Below the pieces are notes generated by a model. That model was not told the origin of the DNA. It was given only the letters and a program-made list of their open reading frames with translations, and made no database searches. Shown piece by piece: positions 20,377-31,700 of a stretch of DNA of 64,000 nucleotides (position 1 is its first letter; every line of letters starts with the position of its first letter). Source of the stretch: Canna indica (lineage: Eukaryota; Streptophyta; Magnoliopsida; Zingiberales; Cannaceae); contig CP136891.1 of NCBI GenBank assembly GCA_034359265.1, positions 7,392,501-7,456,500 on the forward strand, given 5' to 3'. The translations under genes and the position numbers were made by a program.

Positions 20377-23300
20377 ATGGCTCCTCTCGCCCCCAAGACA
20401 GGAGACCCAGTTTTCGCCAGCATCGATCGCGTCGTAAGATCGATCAGCCCTGCAGAAATCCATAACGAAATGAAAAACCCTGGCCATCAGATATTTCCGT
20501 CCTAATTATTTTTGTTTGCTTGCTCTGGTTGATTGGACCCCGACCATGTTCTCCGCAGAACGCGGAGCTATTCACCCTCACGTACGGGGCGATAGTGCGG
20601 CAGCTCCTTACGGACCTGGAGGAGGTGGATGAGGTCAACAAACAGCTTGATCAGATGTATGTGTGCTGCGAATGAATTTAGCTATGTTGTCGCTTTTAGG
20701 CCTGGATCATGGGATTTACTCTTGGTTGGTTGTTCGAACGATTATAGGTAGGAAGAGATCTCAGTGCAAAGATCTAGAAATCATGCTACTGTACATTATA
20801 CGTAGGAAAAAGAGGATTGGAGCATATCTTGCTCATATTACTTTTTTAATTTTTTTGGTATTTTCTAGGGAAAAAAGTTCATTATAGAGGGCCATTTGAT
20901 GAGCAGACTGTCCCTTGTATTCAGTAAGCTAATTGATCTGTTAAATTTGGAAGGTTTATAATCTAAAGTGCACTTCTAGTTCTAAATTAACTCCGTTTTG
21001 GCATTTGTTCTCGACCAAGTTTTGTTACATAAATAGCTTCTCTTTGTTCTAGTCCCTCCTCTTGCTTGGCAATATTACACTTAAAATATGATGTTAATTC
21101 TCGTATTTCCATAAGTTATTGCATTCTGTGCAAGGGATACAACATTGGAGTCCGGTTAATTGATGAATTCCTGTCCAAGTCCAATGTATCAAAATGCGTT
21201 GACTTCAAAGAGACAGCTGATGTTATTGCAAAGGTGCTTGGTTTAGATCTGCTTTTATACCTATGTGATCATTTAGAAAAGCAATTAAATAAGCCAGGAG
21301 CTTTTGCAGATTAAGTCAGCCCCTAAAGCTCTTGGCTTTGGTATTTATGCCTGGTCAATATATATGTAGTATCTCTTGTGGCTAACTCTTAGCTTGATGC
21401 AACAGTCCTTGAGTTGGTTGCCAAAGTAATTTATCAGTCATTACACAGTTCCACTGTTTAGTTCTGCGCATCTAGCTTATCTTCATGAACTTTTTGTTTA
21501 AGGCCAAGTCATTTTCTTGGAGTTAGTCATTTTTGCACAAAGGAAATTTTAGTTGAACTTTAAATGTTTTGAGTGGTTTGAGTTACTAAGGTTATTAAAA
21601 ATTTAAAGAAGCAGTCTAATGATCATGGTATTAATTGTATTTCAAACTGCATTTATCACTTGCTTTGTCCTTCTCTATGTTCTTATTTTCAAGCCTAAAA
21701 AGTAGATTTGTATTTGGATTCTTTGCCTTCAATTGTATGAAAGAAGAGGTAAGCATGGAAACATTTGCCCCAAGGAATTACCCTAGAATCATGTCCATGT
21801 TCTTGATGTGGAAAGTGCTGATTTTCAAGAATGTGAATTTTGTGATATACTGGGAATCTTGTGATATCATCCATGCCATATATGTATGTTGTAATGTTGA
21901 TGCCAGAAAGTTGGACAGATTAGCCCCTTTTATAAGGACTATATTACCCAAAATTTCTATGTAATACAAGATGGTTATTAAGTGATAACTAACTAATGTT
22001 TACTTATATGACTATGACATAATACTAATGTTTACTTATATGACTATGACACTATTCCATGTTACATTCAAATGCATGAATATTTTTACACCCTGTTCTA
22101 GTATTTGGGATAGTAGAAACTTACACATTCCAAGATAATATACATAAACTCTCATGTGATAAATTGCTAATGAAGCTGACTCGTGTTCTTCACAGTTTTA
22201 TCTTTCCTAACATGCATGCATCAGTAATAGATTATATATATATATATCTTTTCAGTTAGTGGCTTCTTCCAGTCATGTCATAGTGTGCACTTGTTTTTGC
22301 TGAAAGCATATACTTTGCTACTAAAAACAACTTGTATTTGATTATTTGGGATTGGCGCCTTGGATCCTAATACTCAGTTTTTATAAGAATAATACTGTAA
22401 ATTGAATCACATAATCCAAGAGCTGTTGCAATTCTCTTATTCTTTATGAAATTAGAATATTTAGCCATACTAGACACTAATTTGTGGTCATCTACCTTGT
22501 TAGCTAAATTAATTGAGGTCTCATATTTTACCACACAACTTCTTTCTTCTTTCTTAAATGTTTGATTATTGCTGCACCCTCTTTTTGTGGTATATCTGTG
22601 AAAAGCCGATAACTAGATATGTGATTGAGGTTTTAATTTTTCCTGAACCAGGTTGGTTTCAAAATGTTCTTAGGAGTTGCTGCATCTGTGACCAATTGGG
22701 ATGCCGACGGCACAAGTTTCAGCCTTATTCTGCAGGATAATCCCCTGGTAGACTTCGTTGAGTTTCCTGATACTTGCCAAGGTCTTCACTACTGCAACAT
22801 CTTAAGTGGAGTTATAAGAGGAGCATTAGAGATGGTAAGTTCTTCTTTCTTATTTAGGTTCTTTTGTTAATCATTGTTTCTGTGTCCTATACATGTGCAG
22901 CTTTCCCTGAATAATGTTTTTTTAACCCTGTCTTGGAAGAGCACATTTATTCAGCTATCAAAAGGTTCACATTGGTACTGTATAAAATTCTTCCATGTGC
23001 CTCATTTTTATAAGTATCCCTGCGAGACAAAATTTCCAAGAAAATAAATCATATTTTTTGAAACAATCATGTCGTTAACATAACTGTTTGTAACACTTCT
23101 AAATTATACCATAGTTGTGTAGAACTCCCATCTTGCTTCACATACACCTCTTTCCCTGCTAGGCAAATTTTCCAAGAAAATAAATCATATTTTTTGAAAC
23201 AATCATGTCATTAACATAACTGTTTGTAATACTTCTAAATCATACCATGGTTGTGCTTCGTATACACCTCTTTCCCAGCAACCCCATTCATTATTTCTTG

Positions 23301-24545
23301 TCTACATTCATATGGCTTACATCAAACTTCAGTTGATTGTGGTAGAGAGCTAAGTTCAGATTCTTTTTTTCTAAGTCCAGCCAGCTGACTATACTCGTTC
23401 TATTTGTATCCCAAGACTACTTTTGCCCTTGGTCTTGCGTAAGTCACATAAGTTGCTCAGTTCTTATGATGTGTTCGTAGATCAATAGCTCAAGGCTGTC
23501 TGTTCTGTACCACTTGGTATGTACACTTGTCCATATTGAGGAAAGAACTTACCTATTATTTTGAGGATTGTGCAATTACAGCTTGAATACAACTAAGTTC
23601 ACTCCTAATAAATGGTTTCTATTTATAATTAGGAAGGGAAAGATTGGTCCACGTTACAAAGACTGTTCAGGATAATTTGGTTTTGGCATATAGTTTAAGC
23701 AATCAACTAATTGAACCAAATATTTAACTTATTCTTAGGATGCAGCATATAATTCAAGCCTGCATTTGCCGTTATTTTAGTAGGAAGTAGGAACAAGCAT
23801 TGGATGGAAAAAAAATATTTCCATATATGTTTGTTAAGAATATAAATGTATAGATTGGTCTCTTTTTCCTAACAGTTTAAGCTTTTATAAAAGTTGATCG
23901 TCCAATCAAATTTAACATGGTATTAGAGGAGAGGTTCTCAGTTCGAATCATTCTAGCGTCAATATTAAAAAAAAACATCTCCCACCTCAGTTAAGTCAAT
24001 CCACTTGTTGGGCTTGGGTCAGTTTCCTCAAGTTCACCCGGCCACAAGTGAGGGGGAGTGTTAAGAATATAAATGTATAGATTGGTCTCTTTTCTAACAA
24101 CTTAAGCTTTTAGTAAAATTGGTCGTCCAATCAAATTTAACAATGTTAATATTCGTCATCAGGAAAAAAATTTCTAAAGCCTCCTTACTAGTTCAGATGA
24201 ACCATATACAACAGTATGTTTTAAACATTGAAGCACTAAAGTTTTTACAGAATTATTAAGTGAATCTATAAGGATAATGACAGATGTTAGATAAGCACAT
24301 CCATTTCTTTTCGCTATTTCTAATTCCTGATGGAGTTAGATGATCCTGTTATGGAAAATATATTAACATGATATGAGTTTCGCAAATTTGGCTGCATCTG
24401 AAATGGCTTCTACCTTTCTCAGGTATCAATGAAGACTGAGGTCACTTGGGTTCGGGATATGCTGCATGGCGATGATGCCTATGAGTTCCGAGTGAAGCTT
24501 CTAAAGCAAGTCCCAGAAGAGTACCCTTACACAGATGACGAGTAA
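20377..24545 (+). CDS. BET3: TRAPP complex core subunit BET3 (TRAPPC3), five exons
   Basis: Exons: 20377-20433 (MAPLAPKTGDPVFASIDRV), 20559 to 20656-20660 (NAELFTLTYGAIVRQLLTDL onward), 21135-21233 (GYNIGVRLIDEFL, SNVSKCVDF, ETADVIAK), 22652-22834 (VGFKMFLGVAASVTNWDADG, FSLILQDNPLVDFVE, LSGVIRGALEM) and 24423-24545 (VSMKTEVTWVRDML, ending EEYPYTDDE). The total is about 187 residues, the plant BET3 length. BET3 is a central subunit of TRAPP, the Rab1/Ypt1 GTPase exchange and tethering complex of ER-Golgi traffic. The cysteine in SNVSKCVDF corresponds to the palmitoylated Cys of mammalian TRAPPC3. Oddity: the exon 2 donor. GTATGT after CAGAT (exon end 20656) joins out of frame to exon 3, whereas GTGTGC after TAT (exon end 20660) restores the frame and adds one Tyr. 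Intron 4 carries a TRIM element. Confidence 0.9.
23029..23275. repeat. Tandem duplication of about 137 bp in BET3 intron 4
   Basis: The block beginning AATTTCCAAGAAAATAAATC at about 23030 recurs at about 23167 with few changes, through CATACACCTCTTTCCC. The second copy has lost a short segment before its end. Confidence 0.8.
23832..24142 (+). mobile_element. TRIM/SMART miniature LTR retrotransposon in BET3 intron 4
   Basis: Two direct repeats, 23832-23917 (86 bp) and 24059-24142 (84 bp), both start TGTTAAGAATATAAATG and end AATCAAATTTAACA, so they have TG...CA LTR termini. The primer-binding site TGGTATTAGAG starts at 23918, directly after the first repeat (complement of initiator Met-tRNA). 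A purine tract AGTGAGGGGGAG directly precedes the second repeat. Identical 5-bp target duplications ATGTT flank the element (23827-23831 and 24143-24147). At 311 bp with no coding capacity it is a terminal-repeat retrotransposon in miniature, dependent on enzymes from elsewhere. It has the same orientation as the host gene. Confidence 0.9.
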
Positions 24546-24611
24546 TTGGATGCTAAGTCAATTATTCAAGTTATAATTTTTTTCCCACTGGAGATTGGTG
24601 TATTTGTCTTA

Positions 24612-24893
24612 GGATCTGCCTACTTTCTGTAGTCACATATTTCTTAGTTTCCAAGACATTCCAAACCGAAGACAGCATAAAATGCCAAACAAAATGGAGG
24701 ATGATGAAAATATATTTGCGTTGCTTTAGATTGTTGTATTAGCTGTATTTTTCGGATCTGCCTACTTTCTGCAGTCACATATTTCTTAGTTTCCAAGACA
24801 TTCCAAACCAAAGAAAGCATAAAATGCCAAACAAAATGGAGGATGATGAAAATATATTTGTGTTGCTTTAGATTGTTGTATTAACTGTATTTA
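24612..24893. repeat. Tandem duplication of about 142 bp just after the BET3 stop codon
   Basis: GGATCTGCCTACTTTCTG at 24612 recurs at 24754. Both copies run through GGAGGATGATGAAAATATAT and TTAGATTGTTGTATTA with only a handful of differences. It lies in the probable BET3 3' UTR. Confidence 0.9.
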
Positions 24894-25320
24894 AGAGAAG
24901 CTGTGATTGCATTACTGTTTCTTTTTTCTGTTTTTTCTTAAATGTGATTTAGTTAGCAAATTTTTTTCCCCAGATTTTAATTATTTTTAATAAATTACTA
25001 TTAGTAATATAAATACAAATTAATTATTTATATTAGACAGAAAAAATAAGATTAAAAATGGTTGAATAACTTCGTCCCAATATAGCCATGTACTCATCAT
25101 CATCTTTGCAACTCATCCCAGAGAGTTAGATTTATTCTGATGGAATTCAAAACGTGAAACACAAGTTTTATTGCAGGAAGCTTTGGCTTCTAAACTTAAC
25201 AGATAGAACATCAATCAAGGTGAAAGAAAGCAAATAGATGTAATGTTGAAAGACAATCAATGGCCTAATATCTTATTACTAAATCTCCAAAGCAACCACC
25301 GCAAAACATTCACTCCATTT

Positions 25321-28300
25321 CTACTGATCGGCAGCTTCAGCGTCAAATGACAAAGGAACAGAGTTCGCCTGAGAAGTACAAGTTGAATTAAGAATTCAAT
25401 TACCTCAGTATGCAATTAACATATAGAGAAGTACCAAAACTGAGACACGAGGACTACGGCAAAAAATACTTACCAAAGTACGATACTTGAGGGCATAAAA
25501 CATCTCGAGGTAACGACGGGTCTCCCGCCTCTCGAGGTTTGAAACATGCTTCCAGAATCCGTAAACACCAGTTAATGTCATCAACCTCTCGGAATACAGC
25601 TTCCAAGTGTACCTATTTAGTTTTAAGTTATATATGTCAGTTATAATATAATAACGAGAATTCACTTGGGTCATGTTGTGAATAAACAAAATTAGGGATC
25701 TAAAAGAATTTAAATCTTACTTATCATAAATCCTCTGAAGTCCTCCTTTGGAGATCTTATCCCAGTGAGAGGAATCTTCCTGGCTTTTCTCAAAGAAATC
25801 AACCAAGATTTCAGCAGATTTTTCCTGCTGATAAGGGTCAATGTGGAAGCCAGATACTCCGTGAACAATGATTTCTGCAGGGCCTCCGTAACATGTTGCA
25901 AATGTAGGCAGTCCACAGGTCATGGCTTCGACCACTGTGAGCCCGAAAGCTTCATAAAATGCAGGCTTAAAGATGGAAGAAGACAATTAGTCAAGAGTTT
26001 TAATTTTTGATTGTTCATGGTATTGAGATGGAAATGGAATAGCATCAAATTACCTGCACAAAAGCTCCTTTACTATCAGCAATGCATCGATACAGCTCCC
26101 CGTTGCGAACTCGGTCCATCTGTGAAGATATCCACCTTATCTGGCCATTCAAATTGTACTTCTCAATAAGATCAAACATCTTCTTCCTCTCTGCTAGTTC
26201 CTCGATATCCTTTGATTCCTTCCCATGGTCTCCTGCCACAATAACAAGGTTGACAAGTTCTCTCAACCTAGCACTCTTTCCATATAGCTCCACAAGACCC
26301 GTTAGGTTCTTAACGCGATCCAATCTTGCCATGGAGAAAATGATGGGTTTGTTTCTATCTTTCAGCACAAATCTGGGGGAAACCAGAATTTATTCATTAA
26401 GGAGACAGATAAAGTGTGTGATAAACAAAGGAACACAAGGAATTGAAATAGAGGTTCTCACTTGTGCTCATTGTTCTCAGTAGAACTGAAAAGTAGCTCC
26501 TCAATTTCAGGATGGAAATGAGTGAGTCTTTTATTGGTCTCAAAGTGAGGGAAGTAGACTGACATATCTGCTCCAGGTGAAACAATGTTGAACTTTGGAT
26601 CGAAGACATTGATTCCATGTACCACACGGTAGAGTCCCGGAAGGGTAAATGCAGTGTGAGACTCGTATTGTCCCACGGTGTCCTTACTGCAATATCAGAA
26701 ATATGTAAGAAAATAAACTTTATAGGATTTGGGATGGAGTAATTTGAAGTAAGATGGAAAAGTTTACTTGCCTTCCAGCAATCTCTTGGAAGGTACTAGT
26801 AATAATGAAATCAGCATGATTCATGGCAAATAAATCGGCTGTGAATTGGGAAGAAAAGTGGTACTGCTCATCAAATTTCTTCCAGTAAATATCAGAATTT
26901 GGGTACTTTGTCTTCTCCAAGGCATGGGCAATGGTGCACTTTAAAAAGAATTATTAGGTTTAATGATTAATAACTAGTTGGGCTTAAAGCAAGCAAAGCA
27001 TTTTAGAATCCATATGCAAACCTGAGTGACACCCAGTTTATGCGCAAGCAAAGATGCAACTAGGTTTCCATCGCTATAGTTTCCAATGATCAGATCTGGA
27101 GTTGCCTGCAGCTCTAGATCAAGTTCTTTTGCAACATCCTATTGTACAAGCAAGACAATGAGACAGTATGAGACAAAGTCTTAATTAGTCCACAAGCTTC
27201 TGAATTCTGATATGATCTGGTAGCAAGGTAATGTATTCAAGTGATATCTTACCTCAGTATAAGTCTCAAGATAAGGCCACACATCAAAACGCGAGATCCA
27301 TTTACGAAGAATGCCATTCTTATTTCTGAAAGGAACCCTTAGAATGCTTGTGTGCTTTGTCCCTTCAACTTCCTCAAGACGCTCACCACAAGTAGTTCCT
27401 ACTGCATCAGGGAGCAACCTAGTAACCTGTTGCAGGACAAGATATCAAGTCAAAACAATGTCATTGTGATACGCATAAACGATACAAAGATGATAGACAG
27501 AAAAGGGAGAAAGCTTGCTTACAATGAGAATACGGGGAGTGATATCAAGGCCTTGCTGCTTTATCCGAAGGAGCATCTCATTCTCCAAGGCGCGAACTTG
27601 ATCCAAAATGTAAACGATCTGCAGAAACATTGACAGAAAGAAAAGGTCAATATGATAAGTCATGTGAAACTAGAAGCCAAATCTTTTTGTTAGTTGAGTT
27701 GCACCTGGCCACCAGTGTCAGGGTATCCCAATACATTAGCTTGGGCAAAGTATCCGTGTGGGGAGAGGATGACAACATTAAACACCATTGGAATTGTTCC
27801 GAGGAAATTCTCCAGGGTGCAAGGATCAGGTGCCTCAAGCAGATCAAGAAGTAGATGCATAGTCTCGAGCACACGCTTAGCTGTGTCACCCCAACCCTTT
27901 TCGAAACCAAGCTCTTGAAACCTAAAACAGAAGCAAATTAGTGAATATTGTCATCATCTAGATATAGTAGTTCAAGGCTTCAAGCCTTCATCTAAATTTA
28001 TCTTTAGCTTGCTACAAGAGTTATAGCACACCCCATGAAAATTTAACAATCATATATGATAAGTGGAGATCAGTGTACCTGTCATTGAATTCTGAGTATG
28101 GGGTATCTGCAGGAATAGTCAACAGATATTGCTCTGCCTTCCTTAGTGCAGATTGGAGGAAACTTGGGTTTTGTAGTTTATCATTAAGCATCATTGCCTG
28201 AATTCCAATTATGACAACATCATATTAATAACATGCAGTAATGAACAAGTCATTTTGGGAAAGTACCACACAGCGCCCACAATATTAGCTTCTAATAGTG

Positions 28301-29558
28301 TGAGAGCATAAATGAATTACGGTACGTCTAGATAATGGATGCGAATTACCGTTCCCTTGTAACTGTGCTTGCGAAGAAATTCAAGCAGTGGATACATGCT
28401 TTCTTTGTCAACAAACAACTTTGAAGAGAGGTGCCGGTTCAGAAACTGCACACCATTGCCAATAGATTTTGACAAAGAAGGGCGAGGAAAAGAGGCATTG
28501 AAAGGTTCAAAGTCCAACTCCAACACAAAGTTATTATCGGAACTGGAAAATAGGAAGAAATAAATCAATATGTTCAATTTCTAATTACCATGAGAATTGA
28601 GAAGTGCAATACAAGTAATTGAATAAGTTATATATATGGTAAACATCAATTAGATGATATATGAACATACTCTCCATTTACTAGTTTTTCCTTAAACTGA
28701 AGGTACTCGGAGGCACTCAGCTCCCCGACAGCCAAGTCATTCACATTCACCAGGACATATTCCCAGACACCAGGTCTTGGCCGAATGGCAAGAGCAACAA
28801 GTGGAGGTATGACTATAGCTTCCTGCATCACACAATTATCAATCTTACTCATGCTGCCTATATGATTGACAAAGTGTAAATCAGTGTTTTGACTATTGGC
28901 ATCAGTTAGTCACCTGAGCAGCTCTGACAACATCTTCAAAGACTCCACCCCTCAGCTTTTCCCTCTCATCTTCAGAGAATGCCGCCTCGAACTCTGCGAG
29001 CAACTGGTGTCGTTGCAACATTCCCTTTCCCTGGTGAACATACCTGAAAATTCAAAAAGCAATTGTAAGAATTAGCATATAATGGTTGGTTTCATGTCTC
29101 AATTCCATAATGATTATTCATAGTACACAATGATGAAGTGTTTCTGATCCGCTGTTAATAATTAGACATAACAAACTAGATCAGATCTTATAGAACAAAG
29201 AAAACAGAAGTATATGACAAAACAAGTGTTGTTAAACTGTTTCTGTATACTCTACTGCTGAAAGATGATATTGATTAATTTCCAGAGGCTTAGTTACAAA
29301 TCTCTATGAGCAAATTTAGAGGCTTAGGTGCATAAAAAGCAATACAAAGAGAAAAAGATCGCAAGCAGGTCTGCAAGAAAACAAACTAGCTATCCTCAAA
29401 AGATGGCATAGAGGATTTTATTGAAGGTTAACAAGAGAGGAAGAACAGATAGATACGGACCTTGTAAAGACAGCCAGCAGTTCATTAGGATTGGCAGACA
29501 GGGTACCACTGAGTCGCTCCTTGAAGCTAAGGACACGAGTCAAAGTGCGGCCAGCCAT
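25321..29558 (-). CDS. SUS: Sucrose synthase (SUS2/SUS3-type), fifteen coding exons, intact
   Basis: Coding exons, 5' to 3' on the minus strand: 29558-29461, 29043-28914, 28822-28671, 28542-28350, 28197-28079, 27921-27705, 27618-27523, 27426-27253, 27138-27022, 26938-26772, 26686-26462, 26372-26054, 25965-25721, 25612-25474, 25368-25321. They total 2439 bases in one frame: 812 residues, the normal SUS length. The enzyme interconverts sucrose plus UDP with UDP-glucose plus fructose and feeds cell-wall and starch synthesis. Visible: N-terminal [10 protein letters not shown] with the phosphorylatable Ser11; the GT-B catalytic half with [15 protein letters not shown], His437 in [11 protein letters not shown], Arg579/Lys584 ([10 protein letters not shown]) and the EX7E pair Glu674/Glu682 ([15 protein letters not shown]). 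[20 protein letters not shown] points to the SUS2/SUS3 branch. The intron at 26771-26687 begins GCAAGT, a GC-AG intron; all others are GT-AG. Confidence 0.95.
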
Positions 29559-29603
29559 GTATTCTCTCTGTAATTTTTCTAAGCCTTAGAAGAAGCCTCC
29601 AAG

Positions 29604-29806
29604 CTGCAAAAACATCAAAGAGTTAACACACTGGTATCAAAAGAGACCAATACAAGACCCTCGAACTAATAAGAGTTGGAAGAATTGACCGTGCAACTGG
29701 ACCAGACCATTAGAAAATCTAGAAGTTTGTAAAATTGAAGAAGAAACAAAAAACATAGTCAAATCACTTGCAGAAGTTATCGAGAGGAGATAACCAAAGA
29801 ACTTAC
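29604..29806 (-). other. Leader (5' UTR) intron of the sucrose synthase gene
   Basis: On the minus strand a strong donor AAAC|GTAAGT at 29807/29806 and an acceptor TTTTTGCAG ending at 29604 lie between the TATA box and the ATG. No start codon in the joined leader competes clearly with 29558. A leader intron is a known feature of plant sucrose synthase genes and often enhances expression; its use here is inferred from the splice sites. Confidence 0.65.
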
Positions 29807-29903
29807 GTTTGGAAGAAAACGAGCAAACACTAGAGATCAATTGATTTCTACAGAAAGGAGAGAGAAATAGAGATAAATCAAGTAGATGAAGAAGAAGGGG
29901 AAG

Positions 29904-29912
29904 TAATTTATA
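29904..29912 (-). promoter_or_regulatory. TATA box of the sucrose synthase gene
   Basis: TATAAATTA read on the minus strand, about 100 bases upstream of the leader-intron donor. It predicts a start of transcription near 29875-29880. Confidence 0.5.
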
Positions 29913-31340
29913 GATTCAAAGCACCAAATCAATAATTTGAAATGGAAAGTTTCAGGTTTCCTTTCATTCCTAGGATTGCTATCAATGTCGTGAACTGAAA
30001 GGCCTGGAAACCCAACCAACTTAGTCTGATAAGGATTGCACGAAAAAAGCGAAGATAAAAGGAAGAAAAAAATCTAATCCATCTTTTGCAAAGGAGGTGT
30101 CTTCTAATTAATTATAATCAAATATTGAAGAAATTTCTTTTTTAGATGAAAGAAAATTCTTCCCATACGTGCGAAAGGGGAGAAAACTTTTCCAAAAACG
30201 AAAGAAGTACTTCGAACCCTAGCGGTGCTCGGCGAAGCGATTCAGGAATCAGCTCCAAGGATTTGTGTTGGCAGCAGGAACACGGCAATACGGCATGGCT
30301 AAGAATTTTATTTGACAAGTAAAAGAGGAAGCAGAAAGTTGAGAAAGTTCAAAAATTCAACTTGAATTTGTTCTTTGCCGAAAGAGGGAGACTAATTTAT
30401 GACGTCAAAAAAACTAAGCAGATTTGAAAAATAAATAGTAGAAGCGAAAGCTCAAAAACTAGAGCTTTCCTCCGTTATTGTTGCAGGTGATGAAACCGAA
30501 GCGATCCATTCTTCCCGTCAACATTTAGACCGAAGTGAAAAAACCTTCTTTTTGTTGGCCTAGGAAAGCGACATTTTACCAGCAGAGAGAAGACTGAAGC
30601 AGAGATGGTGACCGCAAACGAAACAGCGGAAGCAAAAGCCAAAGAGGACAACGAGACACGCAAGCGCAATAAACGCAGCAACGCAATACGGATATCAACT
30701 GATTGAGGGATGAATGAGGAGAAGGAGAGCTCTTCCTCCCTATATATATAAGAAAGACAAGTGGAAACCAAAGAATAAAGAATTGTTTTTTATAATGGGG
30801 CATAAAAAGGATGCATTTTTTGCCACTTCGTGGTCTCTTCTCTCTCTCTCTCTCGCGTCAGTCTCCACGCGATGACTGCTTCAAACTCCAGTGGCTTTCT
30901 GGTTTCGGTCGCAAGCTGCCTGCTGATGCAAAACCGCAGCGCGATTTCTTTAATTAAAGCAGATTCTTGATTTCATTTTGCGAGGGATTAACGAGTTGAA
31001 ACTTGGGTTCTTTATGCTTTTTTCTTAATCGAAATTTATACTTTTCCTCTTGTATATTCCTTTCCGTGTTTTGGAAATTGGAAATTTCAGTGCTTCGATT
31101 ATTTTGACCGCAGTATCAGTGGAAGTGTCGCAGTTTTTGCGTCCATGTGAAGAACGAAGATAATAACCAAAAGTAGAATGGTGCTTGCATTACTTCATCC
31201 TCGTAATTACAAATGTATAGAATTTAAACAATTTATGATTAACAAAATAGAAAGAAGTATCTTCTTCTTCTTTAATTTGCAGAAAAACCATGTTACGTAA
31301 TCGATGGCTTTTGTGGTTTAGAAAAGTCATCGTCGTCTTG
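29913..31340. other. Upstream region of the sucrose synthase gene
   Basis: No conserved coding region. A second TATA-like TATATATATAAG sits at 30742-30752 and a CT microsatellite at 30839-30856. A distal promoter or an unannotated transcript is possible, but no protein is recognisable. Confidence 0.35.
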
Positions 31341-31700
31341 TTTATTAAGGTAATATCCCATTGCACCGGGAGATCGATTTCAACATCGAGAGGCGACCAC
31401 CGCGGCCGCTCGCCGCCGGGAAACTAGTGGCGGAGGAGGATCCAAAGTTCGCTGCGTGCAGGAGTTTGGTCTTGGCACGTCATAGCTTTATTTTGATCCA
31501 GAATTCGCGGTCAATGCCGTTGACCGCCCGCCCCTGGAAGGCCACCGCCGTTGACAATGGTCTCCCACTGGCCAATGGCAATCGACCAATCTATTGGCCC
31601 GCTCCCAATGTTTCTTTAACGCGACGCGGAATCTTTTACCCGCGCGCAAGTGTTAATCTCGAATAATAGGACCCAGTTTGGCTGTTTGGGTCCCGCCGCG
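31341..31700. promoter_or_regulatory. GC-rich island with clustered CCAAT/ATTGG boxes, possible orphan promoter or exon
   Basis: A GC-rich patch in AT-rich surroundings. Within 31578-31605 occur GGCCAATGG, GACCAATC and TATTGGCCC, CCAAT boxes in both orientations, and TTGAC W-box cores lie just upstream. A 101-codon frame spans it (31361-31666) but shows no recognisable domain. I cannot assign it to a gene. Confidence 0.25.

Noticed and set aside
31361..31666. 101-codon frame in a GC-rich patch
   Set aside because: No domain, signal or partner exon. The composition looks like promoter or CpG-rich DNA, so it is noted only as a possible regulatory island.
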